64,000 bases of DNA, taken from an archaeon (GTDB lineage Archaea; Nanobdellota; Nanobdellia; Woesearchaeales; GW2011-AR9). Both the position numbers and the translations under genes were made by a program. Where the stretch lies: the NCBI GenBank assembly GCA_018697095.1, contig JABHSG010000001.1, positions 62,001-126,000 of the forward strand. Reading direction: 5' to 3'. Numbering within the stretch: position 1 is the stretch's first letter; the number at the start of each line of letters is the position of its first letter. The notes beneath the pieces were generated by a model. It saw nothing but the letters and a program-made list of their open reading frames with translations. It had not been told where the DNA came from and ran no database searches. Of the stretch, positions 1-9,120 are shown one piece after another.

Positions 1-1497
1 ACGTTTTAACTGCTCACTTTGCCGCCATGCATAAACTCCAGCTTGACCATACGCGTCATAAGCTTCTTTAAGAGCATAAGTTCTTCCACTTTCAATATTA
101 CGTGCAGTTTCCATTTGTTCTTCTGCTTGTGACCACTGACCTGCAGCTGCATCTTGAGCTTGTTTCATTGCTGACTCCATATTACGAATTTCCTTATCAA
201 TAATTTCAGAAGGCAATTTTTTATCAGGAGCAACCAAACCTAAATGTTCTGAGTTTAATGCACGAAGTTCTTTTTCAAGTCGCCACTTATCTTTTTCATC
301 TGTTGATCTTTCAATTTCAAGATACATTTTTTTTGCTTTTTCAAGTTTTTTCATTCGCTCAACATTCTCTTCGAAGTCACGAGAATACTGTAGTCCAAAA
401 GCCCTGGAATTCGCTGCATTTGTCTCTAGTGAAGAAATAATATACGCTTCTTCTGCCATTACGTTTACTTGTTTTTCGCTTTCAGCTTCTCTAAATCGAT
501 ACCACAGATCTGATTTCCATTTAGGATTATTTTTATCTTTTTGATATTCTCTCCAAAAAGCCCTTGCATCTCTAGTCATCTCTTTTGCTTCACTTTCAAG
601 TTTATCCCAACCTAACTGTTCAATTTCAAATATTCCTTCTTTTTTATTCCAAATAGGAACCCGATGTGCTCTCTCAAGTTTATTTCCCCAATAATCAATA
701 TAATCTCCTTTACGAACAGTTTGCCCATTCTCATCTTTGTAAGATTCACGGTTTCCTTTTTTGCCCCAGAATTCATCTTTTTCACTATAACGTTTCCAAA
801 GTGGCCGACTAAGTGTTTTTCCTTTTCTTGCTTGTTGCACAATAGAACCAGTTCTGGTATCAATAATATCATAAGTACCTCTTTTTGCTTCATCATCATA
901 CATCTCAAATTTCCCTGCCCATTTTCCTTCTTTATTCCAACTAGCATCAACTACTGGCCTATCGAATTCTCCAGTATGTACAACAACAGGTCCTCCTTCA
1001 GCAACATCTGCAGCAAACTCTATTGCCCGTTTAATCTCTTGAATAGACATAACTTTTTGTTCTTTAGAAAAATTTCCTTGCCGATCTTTTCCAGCAAGTC
1101 CAGAAACACCTACACTTGTGTGAAGTGTCCAATCAACTCTGTTAGCACGCGCCTTTTCTCGGAGTGCCTGACGTTGTTTTTTACCATACATTCCAGCGGT
1201 GTGTCCTTGACCATTTCCTTTTCCCATTCCAAAAAAACTCAGCTCGAGTGTTTTTTGACCTGAATGAATCTTACTCATTGCAGCAGGTAAATTAGGTACT
1301 GGGCCAAGACCAAAACTAGTTCCAAAATCTCCAGCAGTCACTCCCACATCGCCAGTAGACTTGGGGCTCCCATGATCATGTCCACAATCATGATGTCCTC
1401 CACCAGCACTATGCCCATGCCCAGAAGCTCCTTCGCGGTCCATAGCACTAGCATAACCAGTTTCAAATTCAAAATTACCGTTACCAAAATCTACCAA
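1..1497 (-). CDS. TIM-barrel (endonuclease IV / sugar-isomerase-like) protein, C-terminus beyond window
   Basis: A single open frame runs on the minus strand from about 1497 off the left edge, giving at least 498 residues with no stop. The N-terminal part is His/Gly-rich (HGHSAGGGHHDCGHDHG), followed by a strand-helix pattern with TLELSFFG, WTLHTSVGVSGLAG and GPVVVHTGEF. This spacing is typical of AP-endonuclease-2 / xylose-isomerase-like TIM barrels, where the histidines bind metal. The distal part is charged and helical. I did not recognise a specific enzyme. The in-frame start is TTG at 1497; the first in-frame ATG is 1443. An ATG at 1511 has ideal spacing from a TATA-like box (1534-1541) but is one base out of frame across a run of eight T, so the gene may carry a small frameshift. 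The metal-dependent role is inferred. Confidence 0.6.
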   Translation of the reverse strand, partial: MVDFGNGNFEFETGYASAMDREGASGHGHSAGGGHHDCGHDHGSPKSTGDVGVTAGDFGTSFGLGPVPNLPAAMSKIHSGQKTLELSFFGMGKGNGQGHTAGMYGKKQRQALREKARANRVDWTLHTSVGVSGLAGKDRQGNFSKEQKVMSIQEIKRAIEFAADVAEGGPVVVHTGEFDRPVVDASWNKEGKWAGKFEMYDDEAKRGTYDIIDTRTGSIVQQARKGKTLSRPLWKRYSEKDEFWGKKGNRESYKDENGQTVRKGDYIDYWGNKLERAHRVPIWNKKEGIFEIEQLGWDKLESEAKEMTRDARAFWREYQKDKNNPKWKSDLWYRFREAESEKQVNVMAEEAYIISSLETNAANSRAFGLQYSRDFEENVERMKKLEKAKKMYLEIERSTDEKDKWRLEKELRALNSEHLGLVAPDKKLPSEIIDKEIRNMESAMKQAQDAAAGQWSQAEEQMETARNIESGRTYALKEAYDAYGQAGVYAWRQSEQLKR

Positions 1498-1533
1498 AAA
1501 AAATCCACCATCAATATTAATACTAAAGAACAA

Positions 1534-1541
1534 CTATATAA
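1534..1541 (-). promoter_or_regulatory. TATA-like box of the left-edge gene
   Basis: TTATATAG on the minus strand is centred about 27 nt upstream of the out-of-frame ATG at 1511. This is the spacing seen for leaderless genes throughout the window. Confidence 0.5.
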
Positions 1542-1579
1542 TCCTTACTAGACATCAAACTCAAAAAATAAACCAAAAA

Positions 1580-2464
1580 TTACCTTAAATCAAAATTAAC
1601 TTTAATTTTATGCCCAGGATGTTTGTTAAAATATTCAACATAATGAGTAATAAAATGCATATAAGCCCTAAATACTTTTTTACAATCCCCAACACTAATT
1701 CTATGTCCTGAAACAATTACTCTATTTTTTAGATAATCCATCATTTTTTTATTCTCAGATTTAAAATTTTCTGGGTCACGAAACAATTCTAAATGCATTA
1801 CGACTGAAAATGGTTTTTCATTTCTTGCATATGCTTTTTGAATATGGCTAAGTAGTAATTTGTAATTAAACCTTTTACCTTCATATGCATGGTGAAACAA
1901 AAAAGCTAATTCTTTACTATGTGCTCTAAGTTCACCTTTATCCATCAAATAAAGTAAACTTGATTCAACTCCTTCATTTTCTGATTTTCCCTGAGAATAA
2001 ATATGATCACATTCATGATAGACATTAGCAACAAGTCTTAGAAAAACCTTTTTTAATTCCAAAGTATTAGAAGCACTATCAACGGAACCCATAGAATACT
2101 GCATCCCTTGGTAATCACCACTTGGCCCATGATATGTTTCAGCAAAAGTACCACTATGCGCCTTTGGGATCATAATTATTCTTCTTTCAACACCACATAA
2201 ATCAGGAAAATGTTTTAACAAATAAGGATCATGCACATAAAATTCTACTTTACGCCTGCGACCATTATTTTCAAGCCAAACTTGTTTTAAACAACTAACA
2301 AAAGTAGTGTTTTCTTCTTTTTTTCCAGTAGAGAAATTTTCTTTAATAAAAATAGTCACTGCTTCTTGAAATTTTAAAGAGATATATTTAGCAAGCCTAG
2401 TCTCTGCATCTTTATCTGTTGCATACGTTAATCCTAAACTTACAGCAATTTTATGTAAACTCAC
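1580..2464 (-). CDS. Putative zincin-like metalloprotein with HExxH motif
   Basis: This 294-residue protein has no signal peptide or clear membrane segment, so it is probably cytoplasmic. Its one recognisable motif is HECDH at residues 150-154, in the helix context NVYHECDHIYS. That matches the HExxH zinc-binding motif of zincin metallopeptidases, and acidic residues follow downstream that could give the third ligand. The remainder resembles nothing I can name, so peptidase activity is an inference from the motif alone. The start is GTG at 2464, with a TTTATATC box centred about 27 nt upstream, indicating a leaderless transcript. It lies downstream of the coiled-coil gene at 2499-3212 but has its own promoter. 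Confidence 0.6.
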   Translation of the reverse strand: MSLHKIAVSLGLTYATDKDAETRLAKYISLKFQEAVTIFIKENFSTGKKEENTTFVSCLKQVWLENNGRRRKVEFYVHDPYLLKHFPDLCGVERRIIMIPKAHSGTFAETYHGPSGDYQGMQYSMGSVDSASNTLELKKVFLRLVANVYHECDHIYSQGKSENEGVESSLLYLMDKGELRAHSKELAFLFHHAYEGKRFNYKLLLSHIQKAYARNEKPFSVVMHLELFRDPENFKSENKKMMDYLKNRVIVSGHRISVGDCKKVFRAYMHFITHYVEYFNKHPGHKIKVNFDLR

Positions 2465-2498
2465 AAAATAGACCTAATTAAAAAAGATATAAACCTTT

Positions 2499-3212
2499 CT
2501 AAACGCGATATTGGTCTTGCATACTCTTTCCATCTTTAGTTACCACATACATATTACTTGTTTTATCTTTTAAAGTAAGTGATACGCTTGCCATTTTTGC
2601 AGCCCGTTCATTAAAAGAATAATTTCCAGCCTCCACATCTTGAACTTTTTGTTCAATTGCTGAACCTAAATTATACATTTGAGTTTGTTCTTGAGAACTT
2701 ACATAACCCTTAGAACTAATACCTTCATAGATATTACGCATTTGCTCATACAAACTAGCTACTGGGACACGTGCCAGTTCAAACACATCAGGCATCCCAT
2801 ATCCAGCAGGTATGGCACCAATTTTCCCCATATCAACGTGTTCTTTGTCTACTTGTTCATCTAAACTACTTGCTACGTCACTTTCAACTTTTTTAGTAAC
2901 AGAATCTTCATCATCTTTTGATGCACCAAATCTTTTTTTAGAAGATCCAGCGCGCTGCTGTAAAATTATCTCTTTAGCCTCTGCTGATACTCCAGATAAA
3001 TCTCTACTTGCAACTTGTGGAATAGGAACTTTTTCTTCAAACGCTTCAGTGGCACTAGCCTCGTTAGCAGCATCTGCTATCTCAGCTTTCAATTTAGCAA
3101 TTTCTTTTTCTTTTTCGCGCCTAAGTCTTTCTAGCTCTTTCTCTTTTTTCTGCTCTAACTTTTCTAAAGCTTCTTTTCGAGCAAGTGCGGATGTTTCTTT
3201 ACCTTCAGCCAT
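2499..3212 (-). CDS. Hypothetical protein with N-terminal charged coiled coil
   Basis: A 237-residue soluble protein that I do not recognise. Residues 10-50 are a highly charged Lys/Glu/Arg heptad-like stretch (EKLEQKKEKELERLRREKEK) expected to form a coiled coil. A polar linker rich in Ser, Asp and Glu follows, then a more ordered C-terminal half from about residue 135 (PDVFELARVPVASLYEQMR). A TTTTTTATAG box lies about 27 nt upstream of the ATG at 3212, so it is probably transcribed leaderless. There is no sign of secretion. It may be a scaffold or adaptor; no function is assigned. Confidence 0.6.
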   Translation of the reverse strand: MAEGKETSALARKEALEKLEQKKEKELERLRREKEKEIAKLKAEIADAANEASATEAFEEKVPIPQVASRDLSGVSAEAKEIILQQRAGSSKKRFGASKDDEDSVTKKVESDVASSLDEQVDKEHVDMGKIGAIPAGYGMPDVFELARVPVASLYEQMRNIYEGISSKGYVSSQEQTQMYNLGSAIEQKVQDVEAGNYSFNERAAKMASVSLTLKDKTSNMYVVTKDGKSMQDQYRV

Positions 3213-3344
3213 AATAGTATTTCAAAGGTTCCAAACTATAAAAAACCTAATAAGTATATTCAAGAAACATCATTAAAACAAAATAAATTTAAATCCTAAT
3301 ATTTAAAAATAAAAAATAAACAAATAATTAAATCAGAATTAATT

Positions 3345-4745
3345 CTACCAAGTAACAAGCCTATGAGACTTCTTAAAAAAACGATAAACTCCCCAAGCAG
3401 CAGCCCTTGAAAGTTTATCTCCATTCCCAAGTTTTGCTGGACCATCTTCTATTTTCTTTTTCGATTTAGGTTCAGGCAAAAAATCACCAAAGAGTTTGTA
3501 AATTAATGGACGGTTTTTCTTTTCTCTTTTGATCTCTTCCCAAGCTTCTTCTTCAACTTTAGATGCATCAAGCTGCTTAAATTTACCCTTAGACTCATTA
3601 TAATATTTTTCAAGTTCACCACCAAGTGCTTGCATTGAATCAAGTACTGATTGTGACACATCTCCAAGTAAGTATAAATTTTCTTTTTCTTTCATTTTAC
3701 GATATTTTTGAATTGTTTCTTTATCCCAATCATAAATTCTAATCTGCATATCCATCTTCCCAACATGTACTGGTCCTCGTTGATAACCTTCTTGTACAAA
3801 TTTCAAATGTGGTTTTGTTCGATATTGAAAAGTAACCATAACACAATGATCCACTCCTTCTTTGTGCCCAATAATTTCCACGTCAGTCATACTTCCTTCA
3901 AAAGCTGAGACCAAATCCGCAGAATCTTGGTGTGCACCTTTAAGATTTAATCTTTGTACATTTTTCAAATAAGGTTTAATCCAAGTCATATACATCTGAA
4001 TAATATCATAGTGCTGTCCAAGATAACGAAGTTGAAACCTACGACGATCTTTATGCTCCTTCAAAGTTCTTTTTTTCCATTCAGTAAAATGATTCAAATG
4101 ACGCTTTAAAACTCGTAGAACTGCTTGGTTAAAATCTGTAAGCCCATCTACATAAATTTCCATCTCTTCGCGAGTTTTAAATGGAGGGGCATCAAAAAAC
4201 AAATCAGGAAGCGCTACAAATTCAAGTTGTGACGCCATTCCAAAAACTGAACTTGGACTTTTTCCACCACCTTGAACTAAATCTACAAAAATTCCTTTAA
4301 GTGTAATCTCATCACGAGTATGTCGAATTCCAAGAGGTTTTTTTATTTCTTTGTAAGACCCATCATAATATGCAAGCCGCTCATCAATAATTCTTAATTC
4401 CCGAACCATCTGAAATAATTCTTTTACCATTTTCCCAACAGTTGCTAAAAATTGAGATATCTTATCTTGCTGAGCACCCAATCTTTGCTGAGTAACTCCA
4501 AAAAAAGCTGAATTTTCTGAAGCTGAAAAACTGTCTTCAATTTTCAGAACTTTAGTGTAATACTTTTTACGAAATTCATCAACTACCCAAAAATAAGGTC
4601 CTTCAAGACCCAAATCTGGCACTTCATATACCATCCGGTAACGTTTTTTAGAAAGAGGAAAACCTGTTTTTTCAAATTGATCTTTAATAACTTCAGCAGT
4701 TTCTTCTTCAAAACCAAATTCTTTCAAAAGTTCAGAGCTAACCAT
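3345..4745 (-). CDS. Hypothetical protein, about 466 residues
   Basis: A long orphan protein with mixed charged and aromatic composition and no signal peptide or obvious transmembrane segment. The central part (LRELRIIDERLAYYDGSYK; then a helical, Lys/Arg-rich section near residues 225-270) suggests an alpha-helical fold. The last 60 residues are basic. I recognise no catalytic motif. Several starts are possible: TTG 4769, ATG 4763 and ATG 4745. I chose 4745 because an AATATAAAC box at about 4772-4778 lies 29 nt upstream, close to the spacing of neighbouring leaderless genes. It is followed after a short AT-rich gap by the coiled-coil gene at 2499-3212. Confidence 0.55.
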   Translation of the reverse strand: MVSSELLKEFGFEEETAEVIKDQFEKTGFPLSKKRYRMVYEVPDLGLEGPYFWVVDEFRKKYYTKVLKIEDSFSASENSAFFGVTQQRLGAQQDKISQFLATVGKMVKELFQMVRELRIIDERLAYYDGSYKEIKKPLGIRHTRDEITLKGIFVDLVQGGGKSPSSVFGMASQLEFVALPDLFFDAPPFKTREEMEIYVDGLTDFNQAVLRVLKRHLNHFTEWKKRTLKEHKDRRRFQLRYLGQHYDIIQMYMTWIKPYLKNVQRLNLKGAHQDSADLVSAFEGSMTDVEIIGHKEGVDHCVMVTFQYRTKPHLKFVQEGYQRGPVHVGKMDMQIRIYDWDKETIQKYRKMKEKENLYLLGDVSQSVLDSMQALGGELEKYYNESKGKFKQLDASKVEEEAWEEIKREKKNRPLIYKLFGDFLPEPKSKKKIEDGPAKLGNGDKLSRAAAWGVYRFFKKSHRLVTW

Positions 4746-4860
4746 CTCATTACAAGCTAGCATTCTCAAGTTTATATTGTTTACTCTAAATTGCCTTCAT
4801 TAACAGAGTCAAACTACTTTTTACTACAGATAAATTTTGCAAAAGAAAAAGTTTAGGGGA

Positions 4861-5523
4861 TCATTTAATTCCAAAAAAAAACCATAAATCTTCTTTCTCA
4901 TAAGAATCAACTGTTCCAAAATGTTTCTCCAACAATAACTTCCAAGAATCTAACCCAAATTTTTGCTTCTCATGCTGCTGATGTAAGGCACTAACACCCT
5001 TAGCAGATAACACAACTACAAACTTTCCACCTTGACTTAAAACTCGCAAAGCTTCAGATAATACAAAATCAACCTTATTCAAATAATTCAAACCAAACAC
5101 GCAACTAACATAAGAAAATTCACCTGAAGAAAAATTCCACTTTTCTTCCAAATCACCTTGGACTTTCTCCAAAATCCGATCATTAAACTTAAGCATCCGT
5201 GATGATACATCTAAACCAACGTCACTTACTATATACGAATAACTTCCACACCCAATATCTAAACTCTTACCTAAGGTAGAATCCTTACTCTCTTTAATTT
5301 TCAAAAGTTCAGTCTCAATAAAATCACGTTTTTTTTTGGGTATTCTTCTTTGCCACAAAAAAGTCTCTACGTTCCAAAATGCAACTGGATCCTTTGGCCA
5401 GCCTTTAGCCCAACTTACCTCTAAAGATAATTTTTCAATCTCGCTTGCATCAACTTGCCCATATGCAAAATCCACTAATTTGAGTAAGAATTCATCTTCA
5501 AGCCTCTGCGCTCCATCTACCAC
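4861..5523 (-). CDS. Class I SAM-dependent methyltransferase
   Basis: This 220-residue protein has the Rossmann-fold methyltransferase pattern: motif I GKSLDIGCGSYSY at about residue 83, an acidic residue after strand 2 (VGLDVSS), motif post-II FSYVSCVFGLNYL, and an LRVLSQGGKFVVVLS segment typical of type-11 methyltransferases. It should transfer a methyl group from S-adenosylmethionine. The substrate (small molecule, protein or RNA) cannot be told from sequence. A roughly 70-residue N-terminal extension precedes the catalytic domain. The start is GTG at 5523, with a TTATATG box about 27 nt upstream. Its neighbours do not suggest a pathway. Confidence 0.75.
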   Translation of the reverse strand: MVDGAQRLEDEFLLKLVDFAYGQVDASEIEKLSLEVSWAKGWPKDPVAFWNVETFLWQRRIPKKKRDFIETELLKIKESKDSTLGKSLDIGCGSYSYIVSDVGLDVSSRMLKFNDRILEKVQGDLEEKWNFSSGEFSYVSCVFGLNYLNKVDFVLSEALRVLSQGGKFVVVLSAKGVSALHQQHEKQKFGLDSWKLLLEKHFGTVDSYEKEDLWFFFGIK

Positions 5524-5671
5524 AAAAATAAATCAAGAAAACTAACATATAAGCATATTGTAATTTAACCAATCACTTTTTTAACACACATTTTTAAATT
5601 ATTTGGAAGCCATTGTTTCTAAGACACAAAAAACAAAAGTTTTTTAGTTCTTTATTCCCTTCTACACTAAC

Positions 5672-6247
5672 ATGGCGCCAGAACAAGAACAAACATTATA
5701 CACACTTCCAAGAAAGTTCTCTCGTGTTTTCATCCCAAAATTCTTTACTCTGATTTTACTTTCTGCAATTTTTTATAGTGGAATCCTCCTAAATTTATCA
5801 TTTTTATCTCTAAGACGTGCTGCAGAGAGCCAAGCAAAAACATTCTCACTTGGAATCATCATTGCATTAGTTATCTTAGGAATTGCAATCAATTTTGTCA
5901 AAGCAAAAACTCCAATCATCTTTTTACAAACCAAACTAAAATTTTCAAAACACAAATCTGTTCCATACGCTAAAATTGATGTAGTAGAAGCAAAACAAAA
6001 TATTTCTGACAAAATTTTCAGAACTTATCACATTAAATTAGACAAAAAGCATACTTTAGAAGGCATTCCAAAAACTAGCGATCCAGGCCAAATTACCACT
6101 TATATCAATCAACTAGTAGCTAGTGCAAAACAATCGCAAATGAATTACAACTCACAATCACAATACAACCAAAATCAGTACAATCAATCAAGTTATAGTC
6201 AAAACTCATATGGGCAACAAAATCAATACCCTAAACAAAACTATTAG
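5672..6247 (+). CDS. Two-pass membrane protein with a Gln/Asn/Tyr/Ser-rich prion-like tail
   Basis: A 191-residue protein. Residues 1-20 are polar. Two hydrophobic helices follow (about 21-45, FFTLILLSAIFYSGILLNL, and 58-77, LGIIIALVILGIAINFV). A soluble domain of about 75 residues with alternating beta-strand character then resembles a PH-like bPH domain (KIDVVEAKQNISD, TYHIKLDKKHTLEG). The last 37 residues or so are almost entirely Gln, Asn, Tyr and Ser with a few Gly and Pro, a low-complexity composition like eukaryotic prion-like domains. The membrane topology places the tail and bPH-like domain on the same side, probably the cytoplasm. The function is unknown and the bPH assignment is tentative. 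Confidence 0.6.
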   Translation: MAPEQEQTLYTLPRKFSRVFIPKFFTLILLSAIFYSGILLNLSFLSLRRAAESQAKTFSLGIIIALVILGIAINFVKAKTPIIFLQTKLKFSKHKSVPYAKIDVVEAKQNISDKIFRTYHIKLDKKHTLEGIPKTSDPGQITTYINQLVASAKQSQMNYNSQSQYNQNQYNQSSYSQNSYGQQNQYPKQNY

Positions 6248-6279
6248 AACAATTATTAAAAATTCATCATTACTATTTC

Positions 6280-6903
6280 TTATTTTCCTAATTGCTTATT
6301 TATTCCATTAACTACCACTATACTTGAAGGCCTAGAATTTTCTACAGTTAATATTTTTGATCCAGTTGCAAGTCCATGATAAGAATAAAATGTTCTGCCT
6401 GGCATACTTAGTTTTGCACGATCAAAAATACCATCATCTCCTCTTGAATAATCAAAACATATATCAGTCAAACTATCACGAAAAATACTTACAATATGCC
6501 TTTCCCTTCCATTATACACCTCATTAAAAACTGTACTTACCTGATGGCCAATTCTTGCAGACTGTAAAAAATGATGATTTCCTAAATCTGCTTCATAACC
6601 AAGCACAAAAAATAACGCTCCCTGATATCTACAACAACCAGCTTCCTTATCCAAAGCTTCAGATAACGGATGCAAATTCATAACAATATTTCGAAATTCT
6701 TCTGCGCCTTCTCCACCTTGCTGCCAAAGTTCATACGCGTTTCGCATAGCACCAACTGATAAATCTTTTACTGCATCTAATTTATCTGAAAAATCAAGAC
6801 CTCGCAAATCTTTTGCCTGACCTACAAGTGCATCTAATTTAGATCCACTCTCAACAAGAACATCATAAGGCGCAATCCCTTCCCAGCTGTCTAAAAAATC
6901 CAT
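6280..6903 (-). CDS. Putative transglutaminase-like (Cys-His-Asp) protein
   Basis: A 207-residue soluble protein. The central region shows GCCRYQGALFFVLGYEADLG at residues 89-108, GHQVSTVFNEVYNG at 119-132 and CFDYSRGD at 149-156. That order and spacing (Cys in a helix after Gly, a His before a strand, an Asp in the next strand) matches the Cys-His-Asp triad of the transglutaminase/protease-like fold, with Cys90 or Cys91, His120 and Asp151 as candidates. Such proteins are thiol proteases, peptidyl amidases or inactive scaffolds. The match is by eye only, so the assignment is tentative. A TTTTTAAAG box about 27 nt upstream supports the ATG at 6903. Confidence 0.5.
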   Translation of the reverse strand: MDFLDSWEGIAPYDVLVESGSKLDALVGQAKDLRGLDFSDKLDAVKDLSVGAMRNAYELWQQGGEGAEEFRNIVMNLHPLSEALDKEAGCCRYQGALFFVLGYEADLGNHHFLQSARIGHQVSTVFNEVYNGRERHIVSIFRDSLTDICFDYSRGDDGIFDRAKLSMPGRTFYSYHGLATGSKILTVENSRPSSIVVVNGINKQLGK

Positions 6904-6962
6904 TCATTAAAAAAAAACACCTTTACTTTAAAAATTATTACTAAAAAGAGACGAAAAAATGA

Positions 6963-8582
6963 TCAGAAGCCAATGTAGCCTTGCTCTACATCATCCCCAG
7001 ATTCTGTAACACCTAAGCCACTAGTTCCACCAAAACCTTTTGCCTTCATATTCTGCTCTTTCCACTTTTTGACAAAGTCAGGATAAAATGGCACACGTAT
7101 AGGTACAGCAAAACGTGTAAAAGTAGAAGTTACAATTGCTTCACCTTTGTCAAGTGCCGCAATAGCGCGAGAACTATCACGTAGATCCTGAGCTGATGAT
7201 TCAATTATCGCTTGCCGCTCAGGACCCATTTCCATTCCTAGAATTATTTTTGTATTCATATTCGCAAGTACTGTCTTAGGAATCTCGCTAGGCAATTGAG
7301 TAATAGCAACAAGCCCAACTTTAAATTTACGACCTTCACGTGCTATTGTATCAAACACGTTCGACCCTTGTTCCAAAACTTTCTTTCCAAGAACTCGCGG
7401 AGCTTCCTCAAGTACAACTGATATCACTGGTTTAGTATCTAATTCACCTTTACGTTTATACAATTTGTACTTTTCTAGCATACTACTAGCAATCATTGAC
7501 CCAATCATTATTTCAACTGAACCACTAAAATAAGATGTATCAACAATAACTGTGCGTCCTTTTTCCAAATCATTACAAATATCAACAATAGTATTTTCTC
7601 CAGCATTCACTGAAAAAATTCCTCCTGCACTAACTTTACCCATACTTACATCCAAGTTAAGTAAACTCATAAGTTTACGTTTAACAACAGCTACAGTATC
7701 AGGATGAAAACTAGCTCCTTCAATTCGCCGTTCTTGCATAACTGCTTCTACCCAGGAGTTTCCAAATTGTTTACTATACAAAAACATTAATTGCCGTTGT
7801 GGTTGTGATAATGCAAGTGCACCGTTAAAATAATCAGGACGTAAAATAGAAAGTGAAAACACAAGCGTACGAGCGCCTGGTGGTGGAGACGCAGGAGTAT
7901 AATAAACAACTCGCTGTAATGAATCAGGATGATCTTTAAGTCCAAGTTCGACCCTTCCATAATACTCATCGTGCGGATCAAGTACCAGCATCCCTACATA
8001 ATCTTTTGATAAAGAATCCCATAAAATATCTTTCATCAAATTCGATTTTCCTTTCCCAGTTGATGCTGCAACAAGCATATGGTGTGAAAAAACTTTTTCT
8101 CCTGGCAAGTATAAATCATAATCAATTACTTTTGACCCACTTCGTAAATTTCCTAAAAATAAAGCAGCATCAGGCTTTGTCATAAAAGACAAATCAACTC
8201 CATCTAAAACTCTAACCTTAGAAAACACAGCAGGTAATTCTTTACATGTACTACAACTTTTATTATTCAAATTAGAAATAAGTAGCGGTTTCAAATATGC
8301 AATTTTATAATTACGTAAATTTGCATCCATCATAGAAACATCTAAGTTATCTTCAAGACGCATTCCTGAGATCATTTCTAAGTTCGAATTACTTATTTGT
8401 GAAGAATAAACCAAATCATAAACTTGTACAAGAACTACTTTCTTTTTTCCATCAGAACTTGTGGGCATATCAATTGCAAGTATCTCACCAAGTTCAACTT
8501 TTTGATCAGATTTAACTCGCATCAGAATTTTATCAAAATCCCCACCAAGAACTTCTCCCTTAACAATAACCAAATCCACCAT
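6963..8582 (-). CDS. herA: HerA-type DNA translocase ATPase
   Basis: A 539-residue protein with the HerA/FtsK-superfamily layout. An N-terminal beta-rich HAS-barrel-like region (residues 1-100) is followed by Walker [10 protein letters not shown] (173-181), a Walker B-like strand [12 protein letters not shown] (198-209), a second acidic strand [11 protein letters not shown] and a sensor-like segment [10 protein letters not shown]. HerA hexamers move double-stranded DNA and work with the nuclease NurA and Mre11-Rad50 in end resection. None of those partners is next to this gene. A CxxC pair (Cys110, Cys113) lies between the barrel and the ATPase domain. The start is ATG 8582, with a TATTTAAGC box about 27 nt upstream. 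HerA-like proteins of defence systems are an alternative, but there is no defence context. Confidence 0.85.
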   Translation of the reverse strand: MVDLVIVKGEVLGGDFDKILMRVKSDQKVELGEILAIDMPTSSDGKKKVVLVQVYDLVYSSQISNSNLEMISGMRLEDNLDVSMMDANLRNYKIAYLKPLLISNLNNKSCSTCKELPAVFSKVRVLDGVDLSFMTKPDAALFLGNLRSGSKVIDYDLYLPGEKVFSHHMLVAASTGKGKSNLMKDILWDSLSKDYVGMLVLDPHDEYYGRVELGLKDHPDSLQRVVYYTPASPPPGARTLVFSLSILRPDYFNGALALSQPQRQLMFLYSKQFGNSWVEAVMQERRIEGASFHPDTVAVVKRKLMSLLNLDVSMGKVSAGGIFSVNAGENTIVDICNDLEKGRTVIVDTSYFSGSVEIMIGSMIASSMLEKYKLYKRKGELDTKPVISVVLEEAPRVLGKKVLEQGSNVFDTIAREGRKFKVGLVAITQLPSEIPKTVLANMNTKIILGMEMGPERQAIIESSAQDLRDSSRAIAALDKGEAIVTSTFTRFAVPIRVPFYPDFVKKWKEQNMKAKGFGGTSGLGVTESGDDVEQGYIGF

Positions 8583-8729
8583 ACGAAATTCTCATCAAAG
8601 AGAGCTTAAATAGCTTTGTGTCTCTGAGTAAATAATAAACAATATTGCTAACTTTTCAAAATAAACTGCAAAACAAGGTTTTACTGGTTTAGAATACGTG
8701 GTGTTTTAAAACAAAATCTTTATAAACCA

Positions 8730-8747
8730 AGGGCTGTCCAAAGCCCT
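8730..8747. repeat. Inverted repeat between TATA box and start of the eL33 gene
   Basis: AGGGCT (8730-8735) and AGCCCT (8742-8747) are separated by six bases. They lie between the TTTATAAA box (8718-8725 region) and the ATG at 8749, so the repeat covers the transcription start of an apparently leaderless mRNA. It could be an operator, or chance; arms are only 6 bp. Confidence 0.45.
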
Positions 8748-8748
8748 C

Positions 8749-9003
8749 ATGGAAGCAACAGTAGCACACTTTAGGCAAGGACGTCACCACCAAAACACTG
8801 GTCAAGTAATTCTTAAAGTAGCAGATTCCGCTGATAAAGCAAAAGAAGTAGTTGGTAAAACAGTTACTTGGAAAAGCCCAGCTGGAAAAGAGATCAAAGG
8901 TACTGTTTCTGCTTTACATGGAAGAACTGGCTCAGTTCGTGCTATCTTCGGTCGTCCAAGCTTACCAGGTCAAGCTCTTGGAACTAAAGTACAAATTAAT
9001 TAA
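8749..9003 (+). CDS. rpl35ae: Large ribosomal subunit protein eL33 (L35Ae)
   Basis: An 84-residue basic protein, the normal length for archaeal L35Ae. Family hallmarks are GKTVTWKSPAGKEIKGTV (residues 36-53), HGRTGSVRAIFGRPSLPGQA (57-76) and the closing LGTKVQ. It is a beta-barrel protein of the 50S subunit, shared by archaea and eukaryotes and absent from bacteria, so it also identifies the organism as archaeal. A TATA box about 27 nt upstream of the ATG and a small inverted repeat in the core promoter are visible. It stands alone with no ribosomal operon around it. Confidence 0.93.
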   Translation: MEATVAHFRQGRHHQNTGQVILKVADSADKAKEVVGKTVTWKSPAGKEIKGTVSALHGRTGSVRAIFGRPSLPGQALGTKVQIN

Positions 9004-9120
9004 TTTTCAAATTTTTTCTTAAATACTAAATATAAGTTAAAATAGCTCTGACTGATTAAATTAATTAGTTGTTACTTATTAGTGGCAATCTTTATATAAA
9101 AAAGCCCCTTTTACAAGCTT

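Noticed and set aside
664-1263. 199-codon plus-strand ORF rich in Phe and Ser
   Set aside because: It is antisense to the long partial minus-strand gene, whose reading frame has ordinary codon use and protein-like motifs.
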